A DNA stretch of 64,000 nt from positions 141,647 to 205,646 of the forward strand of contig NZ_FNCC01000017.1 in NCBI RefSeq assembly GCF_900100955.1, in the 5' to 3' direction. The translations under genes were made by a program, and so were the position numbers. Within the stretch, counting starts at the first letter, position 1. The number at the start of each line of letters is the position of its first letter. This document shows, one piece after another, positions 43,642 through 51,484 of this stretch. The notes beneath the pieces were generated by a model that saw only the letters and a list, made by a program, of their open reading frames with translations, ran no database searches and was not told where the DNA came from. The stretch is from Lentzea fradiae. GTDB lineage: Bacteria; Actinomycetota; Actinomycetes; Mycobacteriales; Pseudonocardiaceae.

Positions 43642-44646
43642 TCAGCTCCTCAACTGAGCGGACGCGGAGAATTCACGGCGGAATGCGTGGAACTTGTCCT
43701 CCAGCTCCCGGAACCCGGCGGTGCCGAGAGCCTCGCCGGTGATCTTCTCGAACAACGCCAGGAAGTCGTCGTTCGTCGTTCCGGGAGTCAGGACGAAGTG
43801 ATAACCGGCTTTCGAGTTGCTGATGCGCAGGAACTCCGCGCGCTCCTTTGCGTAAAGGAACGAACTCTCCGTGAACCGCAGCGTCCGCGGATAAGGTCTC
43901 AGCACTCCGGCGGTGTTGCTGTAGAGCGTCATCCAGACCGAGTCGTCGAACAGCTCCAGCCGGTCGAGCGGCGGGTCGGAGACGATCGTGACGTCGATCC
44001 GGCTGCACCTCCCGCGTGCCGAGTACAGGCCGGCGAGGCCGATCTTGATCTGTTCCTTGAGCCGTTCGCGGATCTCGTCGTAGTCGCCGTCGGCGCCCTC
44101 GTTGCGCAGCAGGTACCGCGCCCTGCCGCTGATCGCGTTGTCGTCCCTCGGGTCGGCCAGCACGGCCCTCAGCTCGCACTCCGACTGGCTGAGCAGCACT
44201 CTTCCCGCCGCGTAGCGCCCGGCGAACCCGCGGAAGCAGTACAGCCGCGTCCGTTCCAGGTCCTGCATCATGAGCTGGTTGAAGACCGGGTCCGGCCGCG
44301 CCGTCGGCTCGAAGACGTGGCTGGGGAAGAACTCGCGGTCGAGCGCCCGGTACTCCTGGCTGAGCTCCTTGAGCGCCTTGCGGCTCTCCTCGATGACCGG
44401 GGTGAGGAGCGCCCGCTGCGCGGCCTTCGACGTGACGAGCGTCTGCGTGAAGCTCACGACCGCGGAGATGAGCGTGCCCGTTCCCAACGCCGTCAGCAGA
44501 TTTCTCGGCGTTCCCGATTCCATTTGACTGGAAATGGCCAGCGACGTTCCGGATGTGACGACGAGTATGAGGAGGAGCAACCCGGTCCGCGTCCAGAACA
44601 ACTCCTGAACCACGTTGCTGCGGATGCCTCCGGCCTCCGCGGACAC
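43642..44646 (-). CDS. Two-helix membrane protein with large cytosolic domain
   Basis: A 334-residue protein with two membrane helices near the N-terminus (about 20-40 TGLLLLILVVTSGTSLAIS; about 50-72 LLTALGTGTLISAVVSF) and a cytosolic domain from about 80. That domain contains RTRLYCFRGFAGRYAAGRVL, LRAVLADPRDDNAISGRARYLL, a basic RIDVTIVSDPPLDRLELFD and FLRISNSKAGYHFVL. It recalls membrane-linked domains of unknown function seen near regulators, but I cannot name a family. GGAGG with 8-nt spacing favours GTG 44646 over the in-frame GTG 44655. It is the first gene of the three-gene operon. Confidence 0.75.
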   Translation of the reverse strand: MSAEAGGIRSNVVQELFWTRTGLLLLILVVTSGTSLAISSQMESGTPRNLLTALGTGTLISAVVSFTQTLVTSKAAQRALLTPVIEESRKALKELSQEYRALDREFFPSHVFEPTARPDPVFNQLMMQDLERTRLYCFRGFAGRYAAGRVLLSQSECELRAVLADPRDDNAISGRARYLLRNEGADGDYDEIRERLKEQIKIGLAGLYSARGRCSRIDVTIVSDPPLDRLELFDDSVWMTLYSNTAGVLRPYPRTLRFTESSFLYAKERAEFLRISNSKAGYHFVLTPGTTNDDFLALFEKITGEALGTAGFRELEDKFHAFRREFSASAQLRS

Positions 44647-45017
44647 AACTGCCACCTCCTGGGGTCACCTCAACGGCCGCTACCCGAACGGACGAATGCG
44701 GTCAGTGTCCGATCAAGTGCGCGGAGTTACTGTACGCGTCGGTCTAAAGATTAGGAAGCTGCTATTCGTGCGACATTTCCCGGAGGAATAACCGCCCGGC
44801 GGCCCAGTGGCCGGACCGCATCCGTGCGCGGCTGTGACGCGGTGTCGCCCGATGGGCCGGACGGGGCGGATGAGGGTGGCCCGGCCACCGCGCCCACTCA
44901 CGCGGCGTGGTCTCGTCCGCTCGCGCCGCACGCCGCTGGTCCGCCCGGAGCAACCGCCGCACCCCGCTACCGGGCTGCTACGCCCCGCTCACACCGCTGC
45001 GCATACGCTGCTCGACC
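44647..45017. other. Gene-free divergent spacer
   Basis: The 0.37 kb between the membrane-protein gene (minus) and the FKBP gene (plus) contains no supportable gene. It has a less GC-rich patch (about 44725-44795) likely to hold the promoters. TACGCT at 45004-45009 fits TANNNT and lies 8 nt before the FKBP ATG. The open frames here are artefacts of composition. Confidence 0.5.
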
Positions 45018-45542
45018 ATGCGCAACGTCCTCATCGCGTCCCTGGCGCTCGTGGCGGCCGCCGGAATCGCCGGCTGCAGCAGCTCGGCCCAGCCGTCGAC
45101 CGCCCCGTCCGGTCAGAGCGCGCCGACGAACCCCTGCAAGGCCGACGACTTCAAGGTCACCGGCGACTTCGGAACGACGCCGCAGGTCACCATCCCCGCC
45201 TGCAAGCCGACCGACGAGCTGATCATCAAGGACCTGGTGGAGGGCACCGGCGCCACGGTCGAGACCGGCACGACGGCCACGGTCAACTACCAGCTCACCA
45301 CGTTCTCCGACAAGAAGATCCTGGACACCTCGTTCGGCAAGAAGCCGTTCGACGTCGAGAACGTCGGCCAGGCCCCGGTCATCGACGGCTGGAACGAGGG
45401 CATCGTCGGGCTCAAGGAGAACGGCCGCCGCCTGCTGGTCGTGCCGCCGTCCAAGGGCTACGGGCAGGGCGGTCGCGGCATCCAGCCGAACGAGACGCTG
45501 GTCTTCGTGATCGACGGCGTGAAGGTCACGCCCGCCTCCTGA
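45018..45542 (+). CDS. FKBP-type peptidyl-prolyl isomerase lipoprotein
   Basis: A 174-residue exported protein. A lipobox signal (LIASLALVAAAGIAGC) anchors it outside the membrane. An FKBP domain follows from about residue 70: GTGATVETGTTATVNYQL, DTSFGKKPFDV, VIDGWNEGIVGLKENGRR, and LVVPPSKGYGQGG. FKBPs catalyse proline isomerisation and help fold exported proteins. The start is ATG 45018; the frame open from 44907 lacks a signal. A strong hairpin follows. Confidence 0.93.
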   Translation: MRNVLIASLALVAAAGIAGCSSSAQPSTAPSGQSAPTNPCKADDFKVTGDFGTTPQVTIPACKPTDELIIKDLVEGTGATVETGTTATVNYQLTTFSDKKILDTSFGKKPFDVENVGQAPVIDGWNEGIVGLKENGRRLLVVPPSKGYGQGGRGIQPNETLVFVIDGVKVTPAS

Positions 45543-45551
45543 GTCTCCAAC

Positions 45552-45596
45552 GCCGCGGCGGTCCGGTGCCTTCTCACAGGCCCGGACCGCCGCGGC
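45552..45596. terminator. Bidirectional hairpin terminator
   Basis: A perfect 15-bp GC stem (45552-45566 with 45582-45596) and a 15-nt loop lie between the FKBP gene and the convergent secreted-protein gene. Confidence 0.85.
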
Positions 45597-45602
45597 TGTC
45601 GT

Positions 45603-46145
45603 TCAGGACACCGTGGCGCGGGAGTCCGGCACGATCGTCAGCTCACTGCCGAAGCCCTCCGCGCCGTTCTGCTCGGAGCGCCCGCAGGGCCCGCAGAACA
45701 ACGTGTAGTGGAACTCGAACTTGAGGTTCGCGGTGCCGGGCTTGCCCCCGACCTGGACCCGGAACGTGCAGTTCCCCCACAGGTCGTACTTCGAGTTGTC
45801 GACCCGGTTGCCCTGGACCGTGGAATGCCAGTGGTAGTCCACCGGGACGTTCGGGTGCGAGTCGCTGTAGGAAAGCTGGGAATGGCCCGCCCGGCAGTTC
45901 ATGTTGCTCGTGGCTATCGCCTGCACCTTGGGCGAGACCCGGAAGGACCACGGCATCGGGACGACCATTGCGGAGTGCATGTTCACCTGTGCGGTGAAAC
46001 GGCCGTTGCTGTCCGTCGCGTCGAAGTACTCGGCGCTTTGCGTGAACGTGTGGTGGTGTGCCGCGTTCGCCGTACCGGGCAGCAATGCCAGCGCGAGAAG
46101 CGCGGCGATGGCTGTGGCGATCAGGTCAAGACCGGTTTTCCTCAC
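45603..46145 (-). CDS. Secreted protein of unknown function
   Basis: A 180-residue exported protein with a signal peptide (LDLIATAIAALLALALLPGTANA) and a beta-rich mature part. The mature protein has a His-rich start (HHHTF), GRFTAQVNMHSAMVV, NCRAGHSQLSYSDSHPNVPVDYHWHS, GNCTFRVQVGGKP and HYTLFCGPCGRS. Several Cys could form disulphides. No family is recognised. GAGGGGAA supports GTG 46145, which lies 20 bp inside the end of the cold-shock-like gene, so the two are probably co-transcribed. Confidence 0.75.
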   Translation of the reverse strand: MRKTGLDLIATAIAALLALALLPGTANAAHHHTFTQSAEYFDATDSNGRFTAQVNMHSAMVVPMPWSFRVSPKVQAIATSNMNCRAGHSQLSYSDSHPNVPVDYHWHSTVQGNRVDNSKYDLWGNCTFRVQVGGKPGTANLKFEFHYTLFCGPCGRSEQNGAEGFGSELTIVPDSRATVS

Positions 46146-46404
46146 TGTTCGGATTCCCCTCTGAGCGTGTCACCATGATGGCTCGCCAGCGGAACTCGTC
46201 CTGGTTCGCGCGTTCAGCGGTGAAATCGACGGTCTCACCCGTTCGAAGACTCCGGTATCCGCCAGGAGATGCCGCAGATGGGCTGATGGCCGAGAAGTGC
46301 ACCCAGATCGGGCCGTCGAACTCCGGCGCCGCGATCGTTCCCCACCCCGCGTCCGCGTTCCACTGGTCCACGCGTCCGCGGTATTCCTGTGCACCGCTGG
46401 TCAT
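46126..46404 (-). CDS. Cold-shock-domain-like protein
   Basis: A 92-residue protein resembling a cold-shock (OB-fold) domain: GRVDQWNADAGWGTIAAPEF, IWVHFSAI (the usual 'FVHFSAI' RNP2-like strand), and a GYRSLRTGETVDFTAERANQD strand-loop. It lacks the full RNP1 aromatic set of canonical Csp, so it is a divergent member. ATG 46404 is preferred because it starts just before the domain; the frame extends to 46431. Its 3' end overlaps the secreted-protein gene. Confidence 0.75.
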   Translation of the reverse strand: MTSGAQEYRGRVDQWNADAGWGTIAAPEFDGPIWVHFSAISPSAASPGGYRSLRTGETVDFTAERANQDEFRWRAIMVTRSEGNPNSEENRS

Positions 46405-46534
46405 CCGCCCGCCCCCCGCCGGCTCATCCATTGACGAACGTAATGGGAAGGGCGGAAGGTATCAACGAGTCCGAAGCCGCACCACTCGAAGGTGTCAGTT
46501 CACGCCCGGAATGGAAGAACATTCGCATAAGGGC

Positions 46535-46576
46535 CCGGGAAAGACCTCCGGCATTCATCCCGGAGGTCTTTCCCGG
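46535..46576. terminator. Hairpin terminator of qor
   Basis: A perfect 16-bp stem (46535-46550 with 46561-46576) and a 10-nt loop lie just after the qor stop (46582, minus strand). Confidence 0.85.
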
Positions 46577-46581
46577 TGGCG

Positions 46582-47523
46582 TCACGGCAGGAGCAGCAGC
46601 TTGCCGGTCGTCCGGCGCGACTGCAGGTCCGTGTGCGCCTGCGCCGCCTCCTCCAGTTTGTAGCGGCCACCGACCCGGACGTTCAGCGTCCCGGCCGCGA
46701 CCGCCTCGAACAGGTCGGCCGCCCGCCACTCGAACTCCGCGCGGTCGAGCAGGTAGGCGCCGGTCGACGGCCGGGTGAGGAACACCGACCCCGCCGCGTT
46801 GAGCCGCTGCGGGTCGACCGGTGGCACCGGACCGGACGCCGCGCCGAAGAGCGCGAGCAGGCCGCGCGGCTTGAGCGAGGCGAGGGACTCGTCGAACGTG
46901 TCGCGGCCGACCCCGTCGTACACGACGTCGACCTTCTCGATCCGCGACGAGAAGTCGCCGTAGCGCAGCACCTCGTCCGCGCCGGCCTCACGGGCCAGCG
47001 CCTCCTTCTCGTCGGTCGACACGGTGCCGACCACGTGAGCGCCCTTGGCCTTCGCCCACTGCGTCAGCAGCAGCCCGACACCACCGGCGGCCGCGTGCAC
47101 GAGCACCCGGTCGCCCTCCTTCACGTCGTAGGTCGAGTGGACCAGGTAGTGGGCGGTGATGCCCTGCAACAGCGAGGCGGCGGCCAGCTCCACGTCCAGC
47201 GAGTCCGGCACGCGCACGGCGGCCGACGCCGGCACCACGACCTCGGAGGCGTAGCTGCCGAGGACGGACATCCACGCCACCTTGTCGCCCGCGGCGAACT
47301 CGGGGGAGTTCGACGTGACGACCTCGCCCGCGCCCTCCAGCCCCAGCGTGGTGGGCAGCGGGATCTGGTAGGCGCCGCTGCGCTGGTAGGTGTCGATGTA
47401 GTTCACGCCGGCCGCGGCCGTGCGGACCAGCAGCTCACCGTCACCTGGTGTCAGTGCGGGAACCTCCGTGTGCGCCAGCACCTCGGGACCGCCGGTCTCC
47501 CGCACCACCACTGCCTTGGGCAT
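46582..47523 (-). CDS. qor: Quinone oxidoreductase (zinc-free MDR family)
   Basis: A 313-residue medium-chain dehydrogenase/reductase that reduces quinones with NADPH. It starts MPKAVVVRETGGPEVL, has AAGVNYIDTYQRSG, the coenzyme Rossmann loop VHAAAGGVGLLLTQWAKAKG and KVDVVYDGVGRDTFDESL. It lacks the structural zinc Cys cluster, as Qor should. In mycobacteria qor lies between ctaB and ctaA, so it is part of the conserved block that is spread out here. Confidence 0.93.
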   Translation of the reverse strand: MPKAVVVRETGGPEVLAHTEVPALTPGDGELLVRTAAAGVNYIDTYQRSGAYQIPLPTTLGLEGAGEVVTSNSPEFAAGDKVAWMSVLGSYASEVVVPASAAVRVPDSLDVELAAASLLQGITAHYLVHSTYDVKEGDRVLVHAAAGGVGLLLTQWAKAKGAHVVGTVSTDEKEALAREAGADEVLRYGDFSSRIEKVDVVYDGVGRDTFDESLASLKPRGLLALFGAASGPVPPVDPQRLNAAGSVFLTRPSTGAYLLDRAEFEWRAADLFEAVAAGTLNVRVGGRYKLEEAAQAHTDLQSRRTTGKLLLLP

Positions 47524-47640
47524 CTGTCCTCCTCGATCGGTTCACCCCGGGACAACCGGGGTGGACGACCCGATGTTCCCTCCGTCCACGGTCGCGGGCA
47601 AAGCGGCGACGACGCGGATGAGGACTGGTATGACCGGTCC

Positions 47641-48426
47641 ATGCGAAAGACAACCCTGCTGCTGATCGCACTGCTCCTCATGGGAGCGCTTCCATCGCAC
47701 GCCGCCTCCGCCAAGAAGGGGGTGAACGCGGCCGACGACCCCGGTCCCGCCGGTGCCGCGATGTCCGCCCTGGACGCCCGCTGGTACTACACCTGGGCCT
47801 CCGACCGGCGAGGCATCCAGAGCAACGCCGAGTTCGTCCCGATGATCTGGGGCGCGGGCAGCGTCACCGACGCCGAGCTGAACGCCGCCAGGGCCAACGG
47901 CAGGCAGCTGCTCGGGTTCAACGAGCCCGACATGCCCGGCCAGGCGAACATGAGCGTCGAACGGGCGCTCGACCTGTGGCCGCGCTTGCAGAGCACCGGG
48001 CTGCGGCTCGGCGCCCCGGCCGTCGCCTACGGCGGCGACGTCCCGGGCGGCTGGCTCGACCGGTTCATGGCCGGGGCGCGGGCGCGCAACCTCCGCGTCG
48101 ACTTCATCCCGATCCACTGGTACGGCCAGGACTTCTCCAGCGCGGCCACCGGTCACCTGGAGGGCTACCTGCGCAACGTGCACGCCCGGTACGGCAAACC
48201 GATCTGGCTCACCGAGTACGCCCTGACGGACTGGCGTTCCGGCCGCGCGGTCTACCCGACCGAGCAGCAGCAGAACGCGTTCATCACGGCGTCGACGAGG
48301 ATGCTCGACGGACTGTCCTTCGTGGAGCGGTACGCCTGGTTCACCCTGTCCACGAGGACAAGCCCGACCGGCCTGTCGACAGGCACGACCCTGACCTCGG
48401 CCGGACGCACCTACCAGGCCGCCTGA
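47641..48426 (+). CDS. Secreted GH128/Asl1-like glycoside hydrolase
   Basis: A 261-residue exported TIM-barrel enzyme. Signal peptide KTTLLLIALLLMGALPSHAASA. Mature motifs are RWYYTWASD, FVPMIWG, LLGFNEPDMPGQANMSV (acid/base Glu), VDFIPIHWYGQ and KPIWLTEYALTDW (nucleophile Glu), ending YAWFTLSTR. This matches Asl1-like/GH128 beta-1,3-glucanases, which cut fungal wall glucan; the substrate is inferred from the family. ATG 47641 starts the signal peptide, and the long open frame further upstream is antisense noise. The sequence from 47524 holds its promoter region. Confidence 0.88.
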   Translation: MRKTTLLLIALLLMGALPSHAASAKKGVNAADDPGPAGAAMSALDARWYYTWASDRRGIQSNAEFVPMIWGAGSVTDAELNAARANGRQLLGFNEPDMPGQANMSVERALDLWPRLQSTGLRLGAPAVAYGGDVPGGWLDRFMAGARARNLRVDFIPIHWYGQDFSSAATGHLEGYLRNVHARYGKPIWLTEYALTDWRSGRAVYPTEQQQNAFITASTRMLDGLSFVERYAWFTLSTRTSPTGLSTGTTLTSAGRTYQAA

Positions 48427-48524
48427 ACACTCCGCCAGAGGTTCCGTCCCTTCTCCCACCCCACACCCACCCGCGCGTCACCCACCCAGTGCCCCCCGCC
48501 TGCGCTGCGTGACGTGGCTTGGGA

Positions 48525-48571
48525 ACGCGGGGGCCCTACGTTTCCGTACATGGGACGTAGGGCCCCCGCGT
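48525..48571. terminator. Long perfect hairpin with 13-nt loop
   Basis: A perfect 17-bp stem (48525-48541 with 48555-48571) and a 13-nt loop containing CGTA at loop positions 4-7 lie between the glucanase gene and the convergent DUF885 gene. The same loop feature recurs at 51416-51468. Confidence 0.85.
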
Positions 48572-48640
48572 CCTACACGGGAAACACGAAAGAGAGTCGC
48601 GAACGGGCGGGGCGTTACGGGCCGCAGTTCTGGAACGTGC

Positions 48641-50227
48641 TTAGTTCTCGCCGAGTGCCACCCGGCGGGCGAGTCCCAGCGGTAGCGATCCCGAACCCGC
48701 GATCCTGTCGTGGAAGTCGCGCAGCGTCCCCAGCCCCGCTGCCAGGTACTCCTCGCGGATCTGGTCGATCTCCAGCGCGCCGGTCAGGTACGACGGCGCC
48801 TGGGTCGGCCACGCGCAGTACCGCTTCACCTCGCCCGCCGCGGTGCCCGGGGTGAGCGCGGTCCGCGCCAGCATGAACTCCTCCGCCTCCGGCGGTGTCA
48901 TGTCGCCGCAGTGCAGCGCGGTGTCGACGATCATGCGGGCCGCGCGGAACAGACGTGCCTCGACGTGGCTCATCAACGCCGCCCGCGTCGTGTAGTAGCC
49001 GACCTCGCGCAGCAGCTTCTCCGAGTACAACGCCCAGCCCTCGGAGAAGTACGGAGTGCGGAACACCTTGCGCAGCGGGTGTTCCGGTCCCTGCGCCGCC
49101 ACCCAGGCCGAGTGCCAGTGGTGGCCGGGGTACGCCTCGTGCACCGAGATCGTCGGGAGCTGTGACCGGGAGTTGGTGCGCAACCGTTGCGCGACCTGCT
49201 CGTCGGTGGCGCCGGGCGGGGTGAACGGCACGAAGAAGTGGCCGGTCCGCTTCGACGTCAGCGGCGGCGGCCCCGAGTAGCTCGCGACCGCCATGACCGC
49301 GCGGTTGAACGGCGGTGACGGCACCACCCGGCACTCCTCGCCCTCGGGCAGCGTCACGAGCGAGTGCTCGACCAGTGCCGCGCGGGCCCGCGCGGTCTCG
49401 GCCTCGTACTCGGTGCGCATCGCCTCCAGCGTGGGCGGGTGGTCGGCCTGGAGCGTGCTCATGACCGAACGCCAGTCCGCGGTGCCCGCCAGCTCGACGA
49501 GCTCCGCCTCCAACGCGGCGTAGGCGTCCTGGCCGCGCCGGTGCAGCTCCGGTGCGCCGTAGCCGAGGAGCTCCTTGTCCCGCAACAGGGTCGAGTAGAG
49601 CTTCTCGCCCATCCGCCAGTCGCCGATGGCCCGCACGGCCAGGTCCTCCAGGAACACCGCGTACCGGTCGAACGCCTCGGCCGCGGGCACCGCCGCGTCC
49701 ACCAGCTTCGCCCGCAGCGCGGGGGAGGAGACCTCGAGCGGCAGCGAGTCGAGCAGGAACGACCGGCCCGTCCGCGCCTGGTCGAGCCCCCGCCGCACGA
49801 CGAGCGGCGACGCGAGCGACGGGTCGAGGTTCGCCTGCGCGGCGGCGAGGACCGACGGCACCTCGCCCAGCTTCGCGACGGCGGCGCCGACCAGCTCGTC
49901 CTCGGGCAGCAGCCCGTGCAGGAACGGTCCGAGCAGGCCGAAGAAGATCACCGACGAGTACTCGTGCGGGTCACGCCGCCAGCCCGGCCACGCCTCCGCG
50001 GCGAGCGAGCCCCGCAGCGCCGACAGCGCGAGGTCGCGGTCCACCGACTCTGGCAGCCGCTCGATCCGCCCGAGCCACTCGCCTCTCGCCCTCGCCCGCT
50101 GCTCGAAGGCGGCGGCGGAGAAGTCCCCGAACGTCGAGTAGTGCTCCAGCGAGCCGAGCTGGCCCGCGTGCGCGGGGTGGTGGTCGAAGTACCACGAGAG
50201 GAACGACGAGAGCGTGTCGGTGGTCAC
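48641..50227 (-). CDS. DUF885 family metalloprotein (putative peptidase)
   Basis: A 528-residue soluble protein of the DUF885 family. The zinc-peptidase-like motif ISVHEAYPGHHW (HExxH-type) lies near residue 355. Other family features are YFSEGWALYSEKLL, RAARMIVDTALH, and TQAPSYLTGALEIDQIREE near the end. DUF885 proteins are thought to be metallopeptidases or carboxypeptidase-like enzymes. GTG 50227 gives the natural N-terminus (TTDTLSSFLSWYFDHHP); the frame runs further upstream without support. Confidence 0.9.
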   Translation of the reverse strand: MTTDTLSSFLSWYFDHHPAHAGQLGSLEHYSTFGDFSAAAFEQRARARGEWLGRIERLPESVDRDLALSALRGSLAAEAWPGWRRDPHEYSSVIFFGLLGPFLHGLLPEDELVGAAVAKLGEVPSVLAAAQANLDPSLASPLVVRRGLDQARTGRSFLLDSLPLEVSSPALRAKLVDAAVPAAEAFDRYAVFLEDLAVRAIGDWRMGEKLYSTLLRDKELLGYGAPELHRRGQDAYAALEAELVELAGTADWRSVMSTLQADHPPTLEAMRTEYEAETARARAALVEHSLVTLPEGEECRVVPSPPFNRAVMAVASYSGPPPLTSKRTGHFFVPFTPPGATDEQVAQRLRTNSRSQLPTISVHEAYPGHHWHSAWVAAQGPEHPLRKVFRTPYFSEGWALYSEKLLREVGYYTTRAALMSHVEARLFRAARMIVDTALHCGDMTPPEAEEFMLARTALTPGTAAGEVKRYCAWPTQAPSYLTGALEIDQIREEYLAAGLGTLRDFHDRIAGSGSLPLGLARRVALGEN

Positions 50228-50251
50228 CCGACCGAAGTTACCCGCTGGTTT

Positions 50252-50257
50252 TAGAGT
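50252..50257 (+). promoter_or_regulatory. Candidate -10 element (TAGAGT) for a leaderless gene
   Basis: TAGAGT fits TANNNT and ends 6 nt before ATG 50264; the GTGGGG between them could be a ribosome site only if transcription started further upstream. Confidence 0.45.
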
Positions 50258-50263
50258 GTGGGG

Positions 50264-50554
50264 ATGTCTGATCTCACCGCGCGGAAGCGCATCGCCGAGT
50301 TCGTGAAGGCCCACGGCAAGCCGGACACCGCGGTCAAGGCCGTGGTGGAGCCCATCGGCCGGGCCGGCGCGCGGATCGTGCTGGTCGGCGCGGACGGCGC
50401 GATGGGCGACGTGATCACCAAGGACGTCGAGACCGCCACGCGGGCCGTCGAGGCCGAGCAGGGCGTCGAGCAGGCCGAGTGGGACCGCGAGACCACGGCC
50501 GCCGCGAAAATCGGTCCCGCGCACCGCCGGAAGATGGCCAAGATGCGGTCATGA
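50264..50554 (+). CDS. Small conserved-looking hypothetical protein
   Basis: A 96-residue protein, SDLTARKRIAEFVKAHGKPD, then AVKAVVEPIGRAGARIVLVGADGAMGDVITKD and a charged helical tail ending KMAKMRS. No domain is recognised. The ATG at 50264 lies 6 nt after TAGAGT, so translation may be leaderless. The stop overlaps the ATP-grasp start (ATGA), so the two are co-translated and may work together, with this protein perhaps a partner or substrate carrier. It is divergent from the DUF885 gene by 36 bp. Confidence 0.65.
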   Translation: MSDLTARKRIAEFVKAHGKPDTAVKAVVEPIGRAGARIVLVGADGAMGDVITKDVETATRAVEAEQGVEQAEWDRETTAAAKIGPAHRRKMAKMRS

Positions 50555-51402
50555 GAATCGTTCTGGCGTCCTGCTCCGCGCTGCCCGAGGGGGACGGCGA
50601 CGACGCTCCCCTGATCACGGCGCTCCGGCGGGACGGGGCCGAGGTCGTCTGGCAGCCCTGGGGCGGCGACGTGGACGCCGACCTGGTGGTGCTGCGCGCG
50701 ACGTGGGACTACACCGAACGCCTCGGCGAGTTCCTGGAGTGGTGCGACCGCGTGCCCGCCCTGGCGAACCCGGCCCCCGTGGTCCGGTGGAACACCGACA
50801 AGTCCTACCTCGTCCAGCTCGCGGAGCGCGGTGTGCCCGTGGTGCCCACCGCCGTGGTCGAGCCTGGTGAGGAACCGTCCTTCCCGGACGGTGAGTTCGT
50901 GGTGAAGCCGGCGGTCGGTGCCGGTTCGCACGGCGCCGCCCGGTTCACCGCCCACGAGGCCGCGCGCGCCCACCTCGCCGCTCTCGGCGTCAAGGCGCTC
51001 GTGCAGCCGTACCAGTCCAGTGTGGACGCCAGCGGCGAGACCGCGCTGGTGTTCTTCGCCGGCGAGTACTCCCACTCGTTCCACAAGGGACCGATGCTGG
51101 CGGCCGGTGTGGCCGAGTCGGCGTCGGGGCTGTACCTGGAGGAGAAGCTGAGCGGCATCGAGCCGTCCGCGGCCCAGGTCGCCCTCGCGCACCAGGTGCT
51201 CGACGCCACCGCCGAGCTGCTGTCGCTGAGCCGCGCGGACTTCCTCTACGCACGGGTGGACGTCGTCGAAGGCCCCGGCGGCGAGCCGCTGCTGCTGGAG
51301 CTGGAGCTGACCGAGCCGACGCTCGGGTTCGCGCACACCGGCGAGGAGGCGGCCTCCCGGCTGAGCGCCGCCATCCGTGCCGCCGCCACCCGCCCCGCCT
51401 GA
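50551..51402 (+). CDS. RimK-like ATP-grasp ligase
   Basis: A 283-residue ATP-grasp protein. It starts MRIVLASCSALPEGDGDD, has VVLRATWDYTERLGEFL and ANPAPVVRWNTDKSYLVQLAERGVPVVPT (the ligase core), FVVKPAVGAGSHGAARF (ATP-binding Lys), and LLLELELTEPTLGFAH (metal-binding Glu residues). Such enzymes join a carboxylate to an amine using ATP; the substrate is unknown. It is translationally coupled to the small gene upstream. It may modify a peptide or metabolite, but no RiPP precursor or transporter is adjacent. Confidence 0.88.
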   Translation: MRIVLASCSALPEGDGDDAPLITALRRDGAEVVWQPWGGDVDADLVVLRATWDYTERLGEFLEWCDRVPALANPAPVVRWNTDKSYLVQLAERGVPVVPTAVVEPGEEPSFPDGEFVVKPAVGAGSHGAARFTAHEAARAHLAALGVKALVQPYQSSVDASGETALVFFAGEYSHSFHKGPMLAAGVAESASGLYLEEKLSGIEPSAAQVALAHQVLDATAELLSLSRADFLYARVDVVEGPGGEPLLLELELTEPTLGFAHTGEEAASRLSAAIRAAATRPA

Positions 51403-51415
51403 CCTGGCCCAGCGG

Positions 51416-51468
51416 CGCACGCGGGGCGCTTTCGTGCTCGTAGCGCGAACGAAAGCGCCCCGCGTGCG
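51416..51468. terminator. Long perfect hairpin with 13-nt loop
   Basis: A perfect 20-bp stem (51416-51435 with 51449-51468) and a 13-nt loop with CGTA at loop positions 4-7 lie between the ATP-grasp gene and the convergent actP. It shares its architecture with the hairpin at 48525. Confidence 0.9.
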
Positions 51469-51484
51469 TAACGCGAACGGGTGG

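Noticed and set aside
46576..47640. N-terminal extension of the glycoside hydrolase
   Set aside because: It is antisense to qor; the signal peptide begins at ATG 47641.
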